Shown here: positions 1 through 6,177 of the stretch, piece after piece
How positions within the stretch are numbered: position 1 is the first letter of the stretch
Layout: every line of letters begins with the position of its first letter
Program-made: the position numbers and the translations under genes
Assembly: GCA_964482685.1 (NCBI GenBank)
Contig: CAYZZA010000040.1
Location: forward strand, 1-11,993
DNA: 11,993 nt
Direction of reading: 5' to 3'
Origin: CAYZZA01 sp964482685
Lineage (GTDB): Bacteria; Bacillota; Bacilli; Lactobacillales; Carnobacteriaceae_A
The notes under the pieces: generated by a model
The model's database searches: none
Told to the model about the DNA's origin: nothing
Seen by the model: the letters and a program-made list of their open reading frames with translations, nothing else

Positions 1-621
1 GCATACGGGTAAATACGTCGCGACCATACGAGTCAGTACCAAGCAGATGGTCAAGGAGAGTTTCGTAGTTATCGCAGTGAAGACGATGTACCCGCTGGTA
101 GTGACACTGATACGTATGTGGCACTGGAACTGACGGTTAGTACTCCTAGATGGGAAGGGGTGCCTTTTTATTTGCGGACTGGGAAGTCGCTGATTGAAAA
201 CTATACAGCTGTGGATGTTTTGCTGAAGCCGACATCTGAAACAGAATCCGATGTAGCAAGCCGCTTAACTTTCATGGTAGAGCCGCCAGAAGGACTATCG
301 CTAGTGTTAAATCAGAAAAAACCAACGAATCAATTTGAACCCTTAATCACATTTATTGGTCCGGATACCCAGGCGTTTAAAGATATTTACATTCCTCATC
401 CATATGAAAACATGATTCAAGCCGCATTAGCAGGAGAACGCATGCATTTTCCAACGTTTGAACAAATCAAAGAACAATGGCGCATCACAGACAGCATCAC
501 GTCTGCATGGAAAGAACTCCCAGCGCCTGATTTTCCGAATTACCGTGCCAATACATTTGGCCCTATTGAAGCAGAAGACTTGTTGACGAAAAACAACCAT
601 ACATGGGTCAAACGTGTGTAA
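1..621 (+). pseudogene. zwf: Glucose-6-phosphate dehydrogenase, C-terminal part, apparent frameshift near base 32
   Basis: Glucose-6-phosphate dehydrogenase makes 6-phosphogluconolactone and NADPH in the cytosol, the entry step of the oxidative pentose phosphate pathway. The family signature RWEGVPFYLRTGK lies at about 148-186, and the C-terminus keeps typical family features (PEGLSL, PYENMIQAAL, ITSAW, FGPIEAEDLL) up to TAA at 619-621. The 5' part lies outside the window. Reading this frame upstream meets a TAA at 10-12. The frame starting at base 2 gives HTGKYVATIR through base 31, and the main frame resumes at base 34 as QYQADGQGEFRSYR. The family has RGQY at this junction, so a single missing G at about 32 explains both pieces. 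A GTG at 118 opens the unbroken part but lacks a Shine-Dalgarno site and lies mid-domain, so it is not a real start. The break may be a real mutation or an assembly error. Family assignment is secure; inactivation is inference. Confidence 0.85.
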
Positions 622-693
622 AATCGGTTTCCTTTTCCCATACACACTATATACGTGAAAAGAGCCGGACATACATCATACTAAATATGGACA

Positions 694-719
694 GATTTAA
701 ATATAAATGGATTTAAATA
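694..719. repeat. Direct repeat GATTTAAATA, two copies upstream of the YitT-like gene
   Basis: GATTTAAATA occurs at 694-703 and 710-719, a 16-base period, and each copy contains the palindrome ATTTAAAT. The second copy abuts the ribosome binding site of the gene at 732. It could be an operator or leader structure; being AT-rich, it could also be chance. Confidence 0.3.
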
Positions 720-731
720 AAGGAGGACATT

Positions 732-1370
732 ATGTCAATCAACTGGAAAGATTTTTCCCTTCGTTCCCTTGTGTCGATTGTCGGCATCACCTTTTTGAGT
801 ATTGGGGCTGCGCTTAGTGAAACAATGAATATGGGGGTCGATCCGTTTACTGCGTTAAACAGAGGAGCATCCGCTTTGCTTGGTTTTAGTTTAGGCAATT
901 ACCAATTGGTCGTCAATCTTGTCATCTTAGCGATTGTTTTTTTTATGAAACGCTCGCTCATTGGGTGGGGAACCATTTACAATATGGTCCTTGTAGGGTA
1001 TCAAATAGAGTTTTTCAGCAAGCTGTTTGGAAATTTCTTTGCTGTCGAGTCTTTAAGTCTACCTGTTCGACTGTTGATTACAGTGGTGGCAATTGCGATT
1101 TTTGCGATTGGAGTGGCCATGTACATGGATACCGAATTAGGGGTTTCACCGTATGACGCCATCACCCCCTTGATTACAGACCGAACTGGCTGGACGTATA
1201 CTCCTGTAAGAGTGGCCCAAGATTTACTCGTTGTGGCTGGAGCCTATTTTTTAGGAGGACCTGTGGGAATTTCGACAGTGATTACGGGTTTTTTCGCCGG
1301 TCCTTTGATTTCTTTCTTCTCAAAAATAATCTCCCAACCTATTATGAATAAAGTAGAAGAAACGGCGTAA
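732..1370 (+). CDS. YczE/YitT-type integral membrane protein, function unknown
   Basis: This 212-residue, highly hydrophobic protein resembles the YczE/YyaS/YitT group of Gram-positive membrane proteins. No transported substrate is established for that group. ATG at 732 follows a very strong AGGAGG (721-726) at the right spacing. About five or six membrane helices can be seen, at roughly residues 12-30, 55-72, 78-95, 112-131, 160-175 and 178-197. Two matching segments, GVDPFTAL (35-42) and GVSPYDAI (137-144), suggest an internal duplication of a half-unit, as is usual for this group. The C-terminus is short and charged. The gene lies 110 bases after zwf with no clear terminator between, so read-through is possible, and it ends before a strong terminator at 1504-1557. 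Family-level call is fairly confident; a role as a transporter is only inferred. Confidence 0.8.
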   Translation: MSINWKDFSLRSLVSIVGITFLSIGAALSETMNMGVDPFTALNRGASALLGFSLGNYQLVVNLVILAIVFFMKRSLIGWGTIYNMVLVGYQIEFFSKLFGNFFAVESLSLPVRLLITVVAIAIFAIGVAMYMDTELGVSPYDAITPLITDRTGWTYTPVRVAQDLLVVAGAYFLGGPVGISTVITGFFAGPLISFFSKIISQPIMNKVEETA

Positions 1371-1713
1371 ATCAGCGTCACATAATTTAGAACCATTTGA
1401 AGTCAATTCGAAACTTGCCTATTGTTTAATTGAAGATGTCAGTTTTTTTAAAAAAAGTATTTATGTAATTCGCACGATAAAGTCTGCATAACCAGACACG
1501 CACAAAACCCAAGCACATACCTGTCTTTGAGAGACGGAGCGTGCTTGGGTTTTTTTGTCAGTGGTTAAGTAGGTTGAGTATATAATCTAACTCTATACGT
1601 GAAACCATGCACACTGAACTCTATTAAGAGAGGAACATGAGCTTTGTCTGTCCCAACTGCTTAAACGATTCGCGCGTAGGAAGAGGTGACACTTGAAAAC
1701 TAAAAAAAACTTA
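1371..1713. other. Gene-free spacer between the YitT-like gene and arsR
   Basis: This stretch holds a T7A7 tract at 1443-1456, the terminator at 1504-1557 and a possible TATAAT at 1581-1586 without a good -35 box. It also contains a 19-codon reading frame at 1637-1696 with a plausible ribosome binding site, described under findings. No larger gene was seen on either strand. Confidence 0.6.
1504..1557 (+). terminator. Rho-independent terminator of the zwf/YitT-like unit
   Basis: The arm AAAACCCAAGCAC (1504-1516) pairs perfectly with GTGCTTGGGTTTT (1541-1553), and the T-run continues to 1556. A smaller inner helix GTCT/AGAC (1523-1526 with 1532-1535) extends the hairpin. The A-run on the left arm could let it also stop weak transcription from the arsR side. 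Confidence 0.88.
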
Positions 1714-2019
1714 TTAACAATCTTCTTCTTTGATGTGTGTGAGAGCTTGATCCAAAATACTAAAGACATGCATGTCGTCTAGACTATAGAAAACGTGTTT
1801 CCCGCTTCTTCTGGAAGTCACTAAACGCGCATCTTTCAACGTCTTCAGTTGATGTGAAATAGCCGATTGTTCCATATCCAAAAATGTAGCGATGCTTCCA
1901 ACACTTTGTTCCGCTTCTTGGAGAAAAAACAAAATGGAGAGTCGTGTCGGATCGCTAATGAGTTTAAACGTTTTGCTTAGGGTATGAATCTCTTCTTTTG
2001 TTAAAGGGGAGGATGTCAT
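1714..2019 (-). CDS. ArsR/SmtB-family metal-sensing repressor (SmtB/CzrA-like, Zn/Cd/Co type)
   Basis: This 101-residue winged-helix repressor of the ArsR/SmtB family should bind operator DNA as a dimer and release it when metal is bound. The recognition helix region is at about residues 53-67 (AISHQLKTLKDARLV), followed by the beta wing (SRRSGKHVFYSL, 69-80). Metal ligands align with the interfacial alpha-5 site: D82, H84, H95 and E98 match the D-x-H...H-x-x-E pattern of SmtB; CzrA has H at the last position. The single Cys is at the extreme C-terminus (C101), and there is no CVCDLC-like alpha-3 site as in CadC, so lead/cadmium sensing through cysteines is unlikely. ATG at 2017-2019 follows AAGGAG (2029-2034). 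It is divergent from the metal-efflux ATPase, with matching operator-like elements before both genes. Zinc or cobalt is the best guess for inducer, by inference. Confidence 0.9.
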   Translation of the reverse strand: MTSSPLTKEEIHTLSKTFKLISDPTRLSILFFLQEAEQSVGSIATFLDMEQSAISHQLKTLKDARLVTSRRSGKHVFYSLDDMHVFSILDQALTHIKEEDC

Positions 2020-2035
2020 CTAGATACGCTCCTTC

Positions 2036-2055
2036 ATATGTGTATTCGCTCATAT
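2036..2055 (-). promoter_or_regulatory. Putative ArsR-family operator in front of the repressor gene
   Basis: On the minus strand it reads ATATGAGCGAATACACATAT, with ends ATATG and CATAT forming an inverted repeat around ten bases. It sits directly upstream of the AAGGAG site of the repressor. Read in gene direction it matches the element at 2149-2168 at 16 of 20 positions. It suggests autoregulation. Confidence 0.65.
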
Positions 2056-2107
2056 TTAGAATAGCATATCCGTTGCATGAAAGTCATGTTGAATATAACC
2101 AAATACC

Positions 2108-2136
2108 TTGACACCGACATCAAAAAGCAGTAACAT
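2108..2136 (+). promoter_or_regulatory. Sigma-A promoter of the metal-efflux ATPase
   Basis: A perfect -35 TTGACA (2108-2113) is separated by 17 bases from TAACAT (2131-2136), a good -10. The start of transcription would fall near 2143, just before the operator-like element at 2149-2168. Bound repressor would therefore block initiation or clearance. Confidence 0.75.
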
Positions 2137-2148
2137 GATTATACATAC

Positions 2149-2168
2149 ATATGAATGAACAAACATAT
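2149..2168 (+). promoter_or_regulatory. Putative ArsR-family operator in front of the ATPase gene
   Basis: The element reads ATATGAATGAACAAACATAT, ends inverted (ATATG/CATAT). It lies about 13 bases beyond the -10 box and is the twin of the element at 2036-2055. The ATG at 2151 falls inside it, one reason to place the protein start downstream at 2235. Confidence 0.68.
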
Positions 2169-2234
2169 ATAGAACAGAACGATCTTGCCTCTTTTTATAT
2201 AGAGACAAGCAAACAGAAAAGGAAGGTGTATATA

Positions 2235-4181
2235 ATGACACAAGAAAAAGATACGCACACACACGACACCCATGAACAAGGGTGCCACAATCATGATCAT
2301 GGGCATGATCACGACCATAATCATGGAAATGTTCCAGTCATCTTGTATTTTATTGGATTAAGCCTTGCACTGATTGGGTTAGTCGTGTCAGGTGTTTCGA
2401 GTAGTGTAGCCAATGTGTTGTTTTCCGTTGCATCTCTTACCGCCGGGTATCATGTGGTCATTTTAGAAGGAATCGGTGAAACGATTGAAAACACCAAACG
2501 GCGCCAGCGTTTTACCCCTAACTCACATATTTTAATGGGGTTGGCAGCAGTGGGTGCTTCTTTAATTGGGAGTTTTTGGGAAGGGACGTTATTGATTTTA
2601 ATCTTTTCAGGTGCACACTTTCTTGAATCCTATGTTGAAGGAAAAAGTAAGCGGGAAATTTCTCAGTTGCTGAAATTGAACCCCACGACAGCTAGACGAA
2701 TAGAAGCAGATGGCACAACACAAGTAGTCGATGTTGCAGAGCTCCACATTGGCGATCGCCTTCAAGTGTTGCATGGCGATCAAGTACCGATAGATGGACG
2801 TATTGTATCTGGGACGAGTACTCTAGATGAAGCCTCGATTACAGGTGAAAGCATGCCACGAGAAAAAACAGCTGGAGATGAGGTCTTTGGTAGTACGATT
2901 AACTTAACCGATACTTTGGTGATTGAAGTAACCAAAAAAGCGACGGACACGGTCTTTTCCAAAATTCTTCAATTGGTTAATCAAAACCAAAACAATCAAA
3001 CAAAAGTATCCGGAGTCATTCAACGGTTTATGCCTACCTATGTGAAGGCAGTCTTACTCTTGGTTCCGTTGGTTATGGTTGGAGGACCTTTGTTGTTTAG
3101 TTGGACATGGTCCCAAAGTATTTATAGGGGGTTAACCTTATTGGTGACGGCTTCGCCCTGTGCGTTAGCCGCTGCGACTGTTTCGGTGACGTTGTCGACC
3201 ACATCTAACTTGGCAAGCAAAGGGGTCTTATCAAAAGGTAGTGCCTATTTGTCTCAGTTAGCCGATATTCAAGCCATTGCGTTTGATAAAACTGGAACGT
3301 TAACAAAAGGACAACCAGAAGTAACAGACTACCAATTTAGCAAAGCAGTCGAAGAAAGCCACATGATTGATATTTTGGTTGCGCTTGAAAAAGAATCCAA
3401 CCATCCGTTAGCAACTGCGATGATTCAAGCCTTTGAACCCACAACAATACTCACATTAGAAACAGACAACCAAATTGGAAAAGGGGTACAAGGAACGCAT
3501 GCTGGAGATCTGTACCGGATTGGGAAACCAAGCTCTTTTGAAAATGTTTCGGAAGTCTACACTCGTTTGACAGAAGAATGGGCACGAGAAGGAAAAACAG
3601 TTGTATACATGTCTGAAAATGAACAGATTGTAGGGATTGTAGCGTTGATGGACGTGCCGAGTGACTATGCGAAAGAAGCGATTGTATACTTTAAACAAGC
3701 AGGCATTCACACCACATTAATTACGGGAGATTCTGAACTGACCGGACAAGCTGTTGGAAAACAATTGGGCGTGGATCAAGTTAAAGCAAATGTGATGCCT
3801 GAAGACAAGTCTACGCTTATCCAGACCCATCAAGAAATGTATGGAGTAACTGCGATGGTTGGAGACGGTATAAACGATGCTCCTGCACTTGTCAAAGCGG
3901 ATGTTGGGATTGCGATGGGACAAGGAACGGACGTTGCTGTAGATGTATCGGACCTTATTTTGATGCACAATGATTTATCCAAACTAGTCCAAGCACACAA
4001 ATTGTCTGTAAAAATGAATCGCGTGATTTGGCAAAACATTATTTTTTCCATGACAGTTGTGGCTGTACTGAGCGTTACAAGTTTGTTTGGCCTCACAGGG
4101 ATTGCGGCTAGTGTGGTGCTTCATGAAGGAAGTACTTTTGTGGTGATTTTAAATGGATTACGCTTGTTACGAGGGAAGTAG
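2235..4181 (+). CDS. P1B-4-type heavy-metal-exporting ATPase with histidine-rich N-terminus
   Basis: This 648-residue P-type ATPase exports a divalent metal across the cytoplasmic membrane at the cost of ATP. ATG at 2235 is chosen because a GGAAGG site precedes it by a normal gap; the in-frame ATG at 2151 has no such site and lies inside the operator. In order: a His-rich tail (about residues 8-31, ten His and one Cys in 24), two membrane helices, the actuator motif TGES (203-206), the metal-site helix with SPC (307-309), the phosphorylation motif DKTGT (351-355), HP (390-391), the GDGINDAP hinge (543-550) and a last helix with HEGST (630-634). SPC plus HEGST and six helices mark the P1B-4 group (CoaT, ZosA/PfeT), with reported substrates Co, Zn, Fe and Cd. 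No ferredoxin-like CxxC domain is present. The divergent SmtB-like repressor favours Zn/Co/Cd over Fe or Cu. The gene is intact and ends at its own hairpin terminator. Confidence 0.93.
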   Translation: MTQEKDTHTHDTHEQGCHNHDHGHDHDHNHGNVPVILYFIGLSLALIGLVVSGVSSSVANVLFSVASLTAGYHVVILEGIGETIENTKRRQRFTPNSHILMGLAAVGASLIGSFWEGTLLILIFSGAHFLESYVEGKSKREISQLLKLNPTTARRIEADGTTQVVDVAELHIGDRLQVLHGDQVPIDGRIVSGTSTLDEASITGESMPREKTAGDEVFGSTINLTDTLVIEVTKKATDTVFSKILQLVNQNQNNQTKVSGVIQRFMPTYVKAVLLLVPLVMVGGPLLFSWTWSQSIYRGLTLLVTASPCALAAATVSVTLSTTSNLASKGVLSKGSAYLSQLADIQAIAFDKTGTLTKGQPEVTDYQFSKAVEESHMIDILVALEKESNHPLATAMIQAFEPTTILTLETDNQIGKGVQGTHAGDLYRIGKPSSFENVSEVYTRLTEEWAREGKTVVYMSENEQIVGIVALMDVPSDYAKEAIVYFKQAGIHTTLITGDSELTGQAVGKQLGVDQVKANVMPEDKSTLIQTHQEMYGVTAMVGDGINDAPALVKADVGIAMGQGTDVAVDVSDLILMHNDLSKLVQAHKLSVKMNRVIWQNIIFSMTVVAVLSVTSLFGLTGIAASVVLHEGSTFVVILNGLRLLRGK

Positions 4182-4222
4182 AAGGTAAGATGTATATAGA
4201 GGAGACAAAAAATAGCAAAGAT

Positions 4223-4270
4223 AACACACAAAAAGAAGCTTGTTCTTTCGCAAGCTTCTTTTTGTGTGTT
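4223..4270 (+). terminator. Long perfect hairpin terminator after the ATPase gene
   Basis: A perfect 20-bp stem (4223-4242 with 4251-4270) encloses the 8-base loop TTCTTTCG. The core is AAAAAGAAGCTTG paired with CAAGCTTCTTTTT, extended by ACACAC/GTGTGT. The near-symmetric A- and T-runs would let it work in both directions, isolating the metal locus from the IS remnant. Confidence 0.88.
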
Positions 4271-4374
4271 GGTTTGGTGAGTCTTTACAAGAGTAATAAA
4301 GGACTAAGAGCTGGATAGTATTTAAGTCTATTCCAGAAACCTAGGTGTTGAGGCAGGGGCAGAGTTTTTTCATG

Positions 4375-4786
4375 AGATAGATTGTCAAATTAAGTGCAAC
4401 ACTTCATCCATAAAGACCTCGTTAGATGTTTTGTAATCTAGACATTTTCTTGGTCTGTCGTTAATAAGTTGAAGGGCTAAGTTTAAACTCTTCTTTGTAA
4501 CATGATCAAAATTAGTTCTTTTGGGAAAGAACTCCTTCAGGAGTCCATTGCTATTTTCATTGCTTCCACGTTGCCATGAAGAATAAGGGTCCGCAAAATA
4601 GACGGGTATCCCTAATTCTTTTTCAATAATAGAGTAACAACTAAACTCTTTTCCACGGTCGGTGGTGAACGTTTGAAGAGCTTTTTTAGGCAATCGATTG
4701 TGGAGTTTCTTGATTGCTCGTTCCATAGAGGATGCCGAACAATTGGGAACCAGCTTTCGACATTGAGTCCTATGAGATTCACACAA
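4375..4786 (-). pseudogene. Truncated IS30-family transposase (C-terminal DDE part) with the IS 3' end
   Basis: The 133-codon frame (stop at 4385-4387) is the C-terminal portion of an IS30-family DDE transposase. It keeps the second catalytic Asp in TTDRGKEF, the motif YFADPYSSWQRGSNENSNG with the catalytic Glu, and the end NDRPRKCLDYKTSNEVF. Family members are usually somewhat over 300 residues; here the N-terminal DNA-binding half and the first catalytic Asp are missing. Recognisable homology fades upstream of SASSMERAI, and the frame opens only with a TTG and no ribosome binding site. The low-coordinate side continues past the stop into GATAGATTGTCAAATTAAG, the probable IS end, which is shared with the second remnant at 5692. 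The truncated upstream end lies next to the promoter of the two-gene module at 4860. It cannot transpose by itself. Confidence 0.88.
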
Positions 4787-4794
4787 AACAATGT

Positions 4795-4822
4795 TTGTAC
4801 AAAAATATTGGTATAGTATAAT
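4795..4822 (+). promoter_or_regulatory. Promoter of the secreted-protein/small-membrane-protein operon
   Basis: A consensus -10 TATAAT (4817-4822) has TTGTAC (4795-4800) 16 bases upstream as -35. Transcription would begin near 4829, about 30 bases before the ATG at 4860. The promoter begins right where the IS30 remnant ends. Confidence 0.65.
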
Positions 4823-4859
4823 AATATTCGTTACAGAAATAAAAGTTAGGGGTGTTTAG

Positions 4860-5423
4860 ATGAAATACATAAAGAAATCAGTGTTATTAGGGTTAGTATT
4901 ATTGAGTGTTGGGACTGTAGTTACTCCTACAGCAAGCGTTTTTGCTTCGGAAACAGGCAACGAAGAAGTTTCTATACTTGCTGAGGAAGGAAATGCATTC
5001 TCTGACGAAGTACTTAACAGATTTGGTTATTTGAATAGCTTAAGTCCACATGATTTATTGGAAGTCATGAGAGAATCGGGAATAGACGTAGAATCTATTT
5101 TTTCAGAATCTGAAATTGAGAAATATGATTCTCAAACTATGACGTTAAGAGCCGGAACTACAAAGTTAGTGACAATTAACTCTACTACGAAAGACCTTTA
5201 TTTGAACTCTGTGCTAGCTGCTGTAGTTAAAGTCGGGGGAGTTGGAGCTGTTGTTGCTTTAGTTCCTAGTTTAAGCGTAATTGGTGGCGTTATTTTAAAA
5301 GGTTATATTTCTAAATCTATGGATACTTCTAGAGGTATTGTTATACGTTTTAAGAAGTATAATGGTGCTAGCGGAGGAATGAACGGTTACTATTGGGCAA
5401 TTATGTCGGTTAGGAAGCAATAA
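4860..5423 (+). CDS. Secreted protein with acidic pro-like region and basic Gly-rich hydrophobic C-terminus; candidate bacteriocin
   Basis: I do not recognise this 187-residue protein. ATG at 4860 follows AGGGGTG (4848-4854). Residues 1-29 form a clear Sec signal peptide: MKYIKK, a hydrophobic core, and a likely cut after VFA (29). Residues 30-90 are strongly acidic and may form a pro-region or self-inhibiting part. From about 100 the chain turns basic and carries a long small-residue hydrophobic stretch (118-148, Gly/Val/Ala/Leu rich with repeated GG). It ends in a basic, aromatic tail (RGIVIRFKKYNGASGG, then YYW). There is no sortase motif, no Cys and no double-Gly leader. The acidic-to-basic switch and the membrane-inserting stretch suit a secreted membrane-active toxin made as a pro-protein. 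The small membrane protein two bases downstream would be its immunity factor. The flanking IS30 remnants indicate acquired DNA. A cell-surface protein of other purpose remains possible. Confidence 0.7.
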   Translation: MKYIKKSVLLGLVLLSVGTVVTPTASVFASETGNEEVSILAEEGNAFSDEVLNRFGYLNSLSPHDLLEVMRESGIDVESIFSESEIEKYDSQTMTLRAGTTKLVTINSTTKDLYLNSVLAAVVKVGGVGAVVALVPSLSVIGGVILKGYISKSMDTSRGIVIRFKKYNGASGGMNGYYWAIMSVRKQ

Positions 5424-5425
5424 AA

Positions 5426-5623
5426 ATGAATTTAAAATTTAGTTTTGATCATTACAGAAAAGTTTCCATATTTGCTGGAACTATCCTAATGTTTGTTCTG
5501 ATAGAACTAACAAGAGATAGTTTCAGTTGGTTTGTAGGTTTAGGAATCTCTATAGTTTTAGGCTTGTTATCCAGTTTTATCTTAGAAAATGTATTAGAAT
5601 TTATCGAAACTAAAAAAAGATAA
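5426..5623 (+). CDS. Small two-helix membrane protein, candidate immunity protein for the upstream gene
   Basis: This 65-residue protein has two predicted membrane helices (about residues 13-28 and 34-56), a basic start (KFSFDHYRK) and a charged end (EFIETKKR). Its ATG at 5426 lies two bases after the stop of the secreted-protein gene, and its ribosome binding site AGGAAG is inside the last codons of that gene. The two are therefore almost certainly co-transcribed and translationally coupled. Short hydrophobic proteins with a charged tail, encoded directly after a secreted toxin, are commonly immunity proteins. I recognise no specific family, so that role rests on context and topology only. 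The gene is followed by a hairpin at 5636-5685. Confidence 0.7.
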   Translation: MNLKFSFDHYRKVSIFAGTILMFVLIELTRDSFSWFVGLGISIVLGLLSSFILENVLEFIETKKR

Positions 5624-5635
5624 TAAACAGTAATC

Positions 5636-5690
5636 ATAAAATAAACGGTTTGAGAGCTAATATGTTCTTATCCCGTGTATTTTATTATTT
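5636..5690 (+). terminator. Probable terminator of the candidate bacteriocin operon
   Basis: ATAAAATA (5636-5643) pairs with TATTTTAT (5678-5685), and ACGG (5645-5648) with CCGT (5673-5676), with one A/G mismatch. The loop is about 24 bases, and the T-rich TTATTT follows. The stem is AT-rich, so it is weaker than the others in the window. Confidence 0.5.
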
Positions 5691-5691
5691 A

Positions 5692-5782
5692 AGATAGATT
5701 GTCAAATTAAGCACACCTCAGCCATAAAGACCTCGTTAGATGTTTGGTAATCTAGGCATTTTCTTGATCTATCATTAATAAG
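5692..5782 (-). mobile_element. Second IS30-family 3'-end remnant
   Basis: These 91 bases align with 4375-4468 at about 83 positions, with one 3-base gap, in the same orientation. On the minus strand they still encode the transposase tail INDRSRKCLDYQTSNEVF followed by a stop at 5702-5704. Everything upstream of that tail is gone. The divergence shows it comes from a different or old copy rather than a recent duplication. With the remnant at 4375 it brackets the two-gene module at 4860-5623. Confidence 0.85.
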
Positions 5783-5825
5783 ATATACAGTAGAGATCAT
5801 TGATTACGCTTAGCACTAAAAATGA

Positions 5826-6053
5826 TTAATCTGAGAAATGATCAAATAAATACTCAATAGCTTCTTTTTCTTCTACATCCCCAACGCTCTTAAACCTCTC
5901 CACAACAATCTCGTGGTCAGCAGAAAATTCTACTTCCCACCTTTCACCTGGAACGGCAATATCAACTCGTATGTAACCTTCTCTTGATTTGTCTAAAGTA
6001 TAATATATATTATGTTGTTCTAGTTTTTCTAAGAAATCCATAAACGTTTTCAT
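5826..6053 (-). CDS. Small conserved cytosolic protein with VPGERWEVEF motif, possible immunity-type protein
   Basis: This 75-residue acidic protein starts at ATG 6051-6053 after a GGGGGAT site (about 6056-6062). The pattern is an N-terminal helix (FMDFLEKLEQHNI), beta strands around YYTLDKSREGYIRVDIAVPGERWEVEF, and a C-terminal helix (EEKEAIEYLFDHFSD). From memory, the PGERWEVEF core is widespread in small uncharacterised bacterial proteins, often near toxin or contact-dependent systems where such proteins are suspected of being immunity factors; no biochemical role is established that I know of. It has no signal peptide or membrane helix. A -10-like TATACT lies on the minus strand at 6079-6084. 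It sits just beyond the second IS30 remnant, with no matching toxin beside it, so it may be an orphan. Confidence 0.75.
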   Translation of the reverse strand: MKTFMDFLEKLEQHNIYYTLDKSREGYIRVDIAVPGERWEVEFSADHEIVVERFKSVGDVEEKEAIEYLFDHFSD

Positions 6054-6177
6054 TTTATCCCCCTAACTCATCATCACAAGTATACATATTCCACAGAACA
6101 TCCAAGAACTTATTTCAGTTAGTATTATTCAGTTTCTTTCAAGAAAACCTTGAGTTTGTGACTGCTTTTCAAGAATG

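Noticed and set aside
118..120. GTG as the start of a short zwf protein
   Set aside because: No ribosome binding site, and it lies in the middle of a conserved domain; the coding signal continues upstream in the same and then a shifted frame.
427..672. Minus-strand frame opposite zwf
   Set aside because: Lies opposite a recognised coding region; composition is typical of a shadow frame and no ribosome binding site is seen.
2151..2234. Upstream start of the ATPase gene at ATG 2151, adding 28 residues
   Set aside because: It has no ribosome binding site and lies inside the operator-like element, close to the expected transcription start. The ATG at 2235 has a good site.
3456..4096. Three minus-strand frames inside the ATPase gene
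   Set aside because: They are antisense to a fully conserved P-type ATPase and have no motif of their own.
4375..5782. A functional composite transposon carrying the two-gene module
   Set aside because: Both IS30 copies are truncated, unequal in length and diverged, with no intact transposase or paired outer ends.
6137..6175. Direct repeat TTTCAAGAA (6137-6145 and 6167-6175) as a start of a CRISPR or iteron array
   Set aside because: Only two short copies; no further units at regular spacing.
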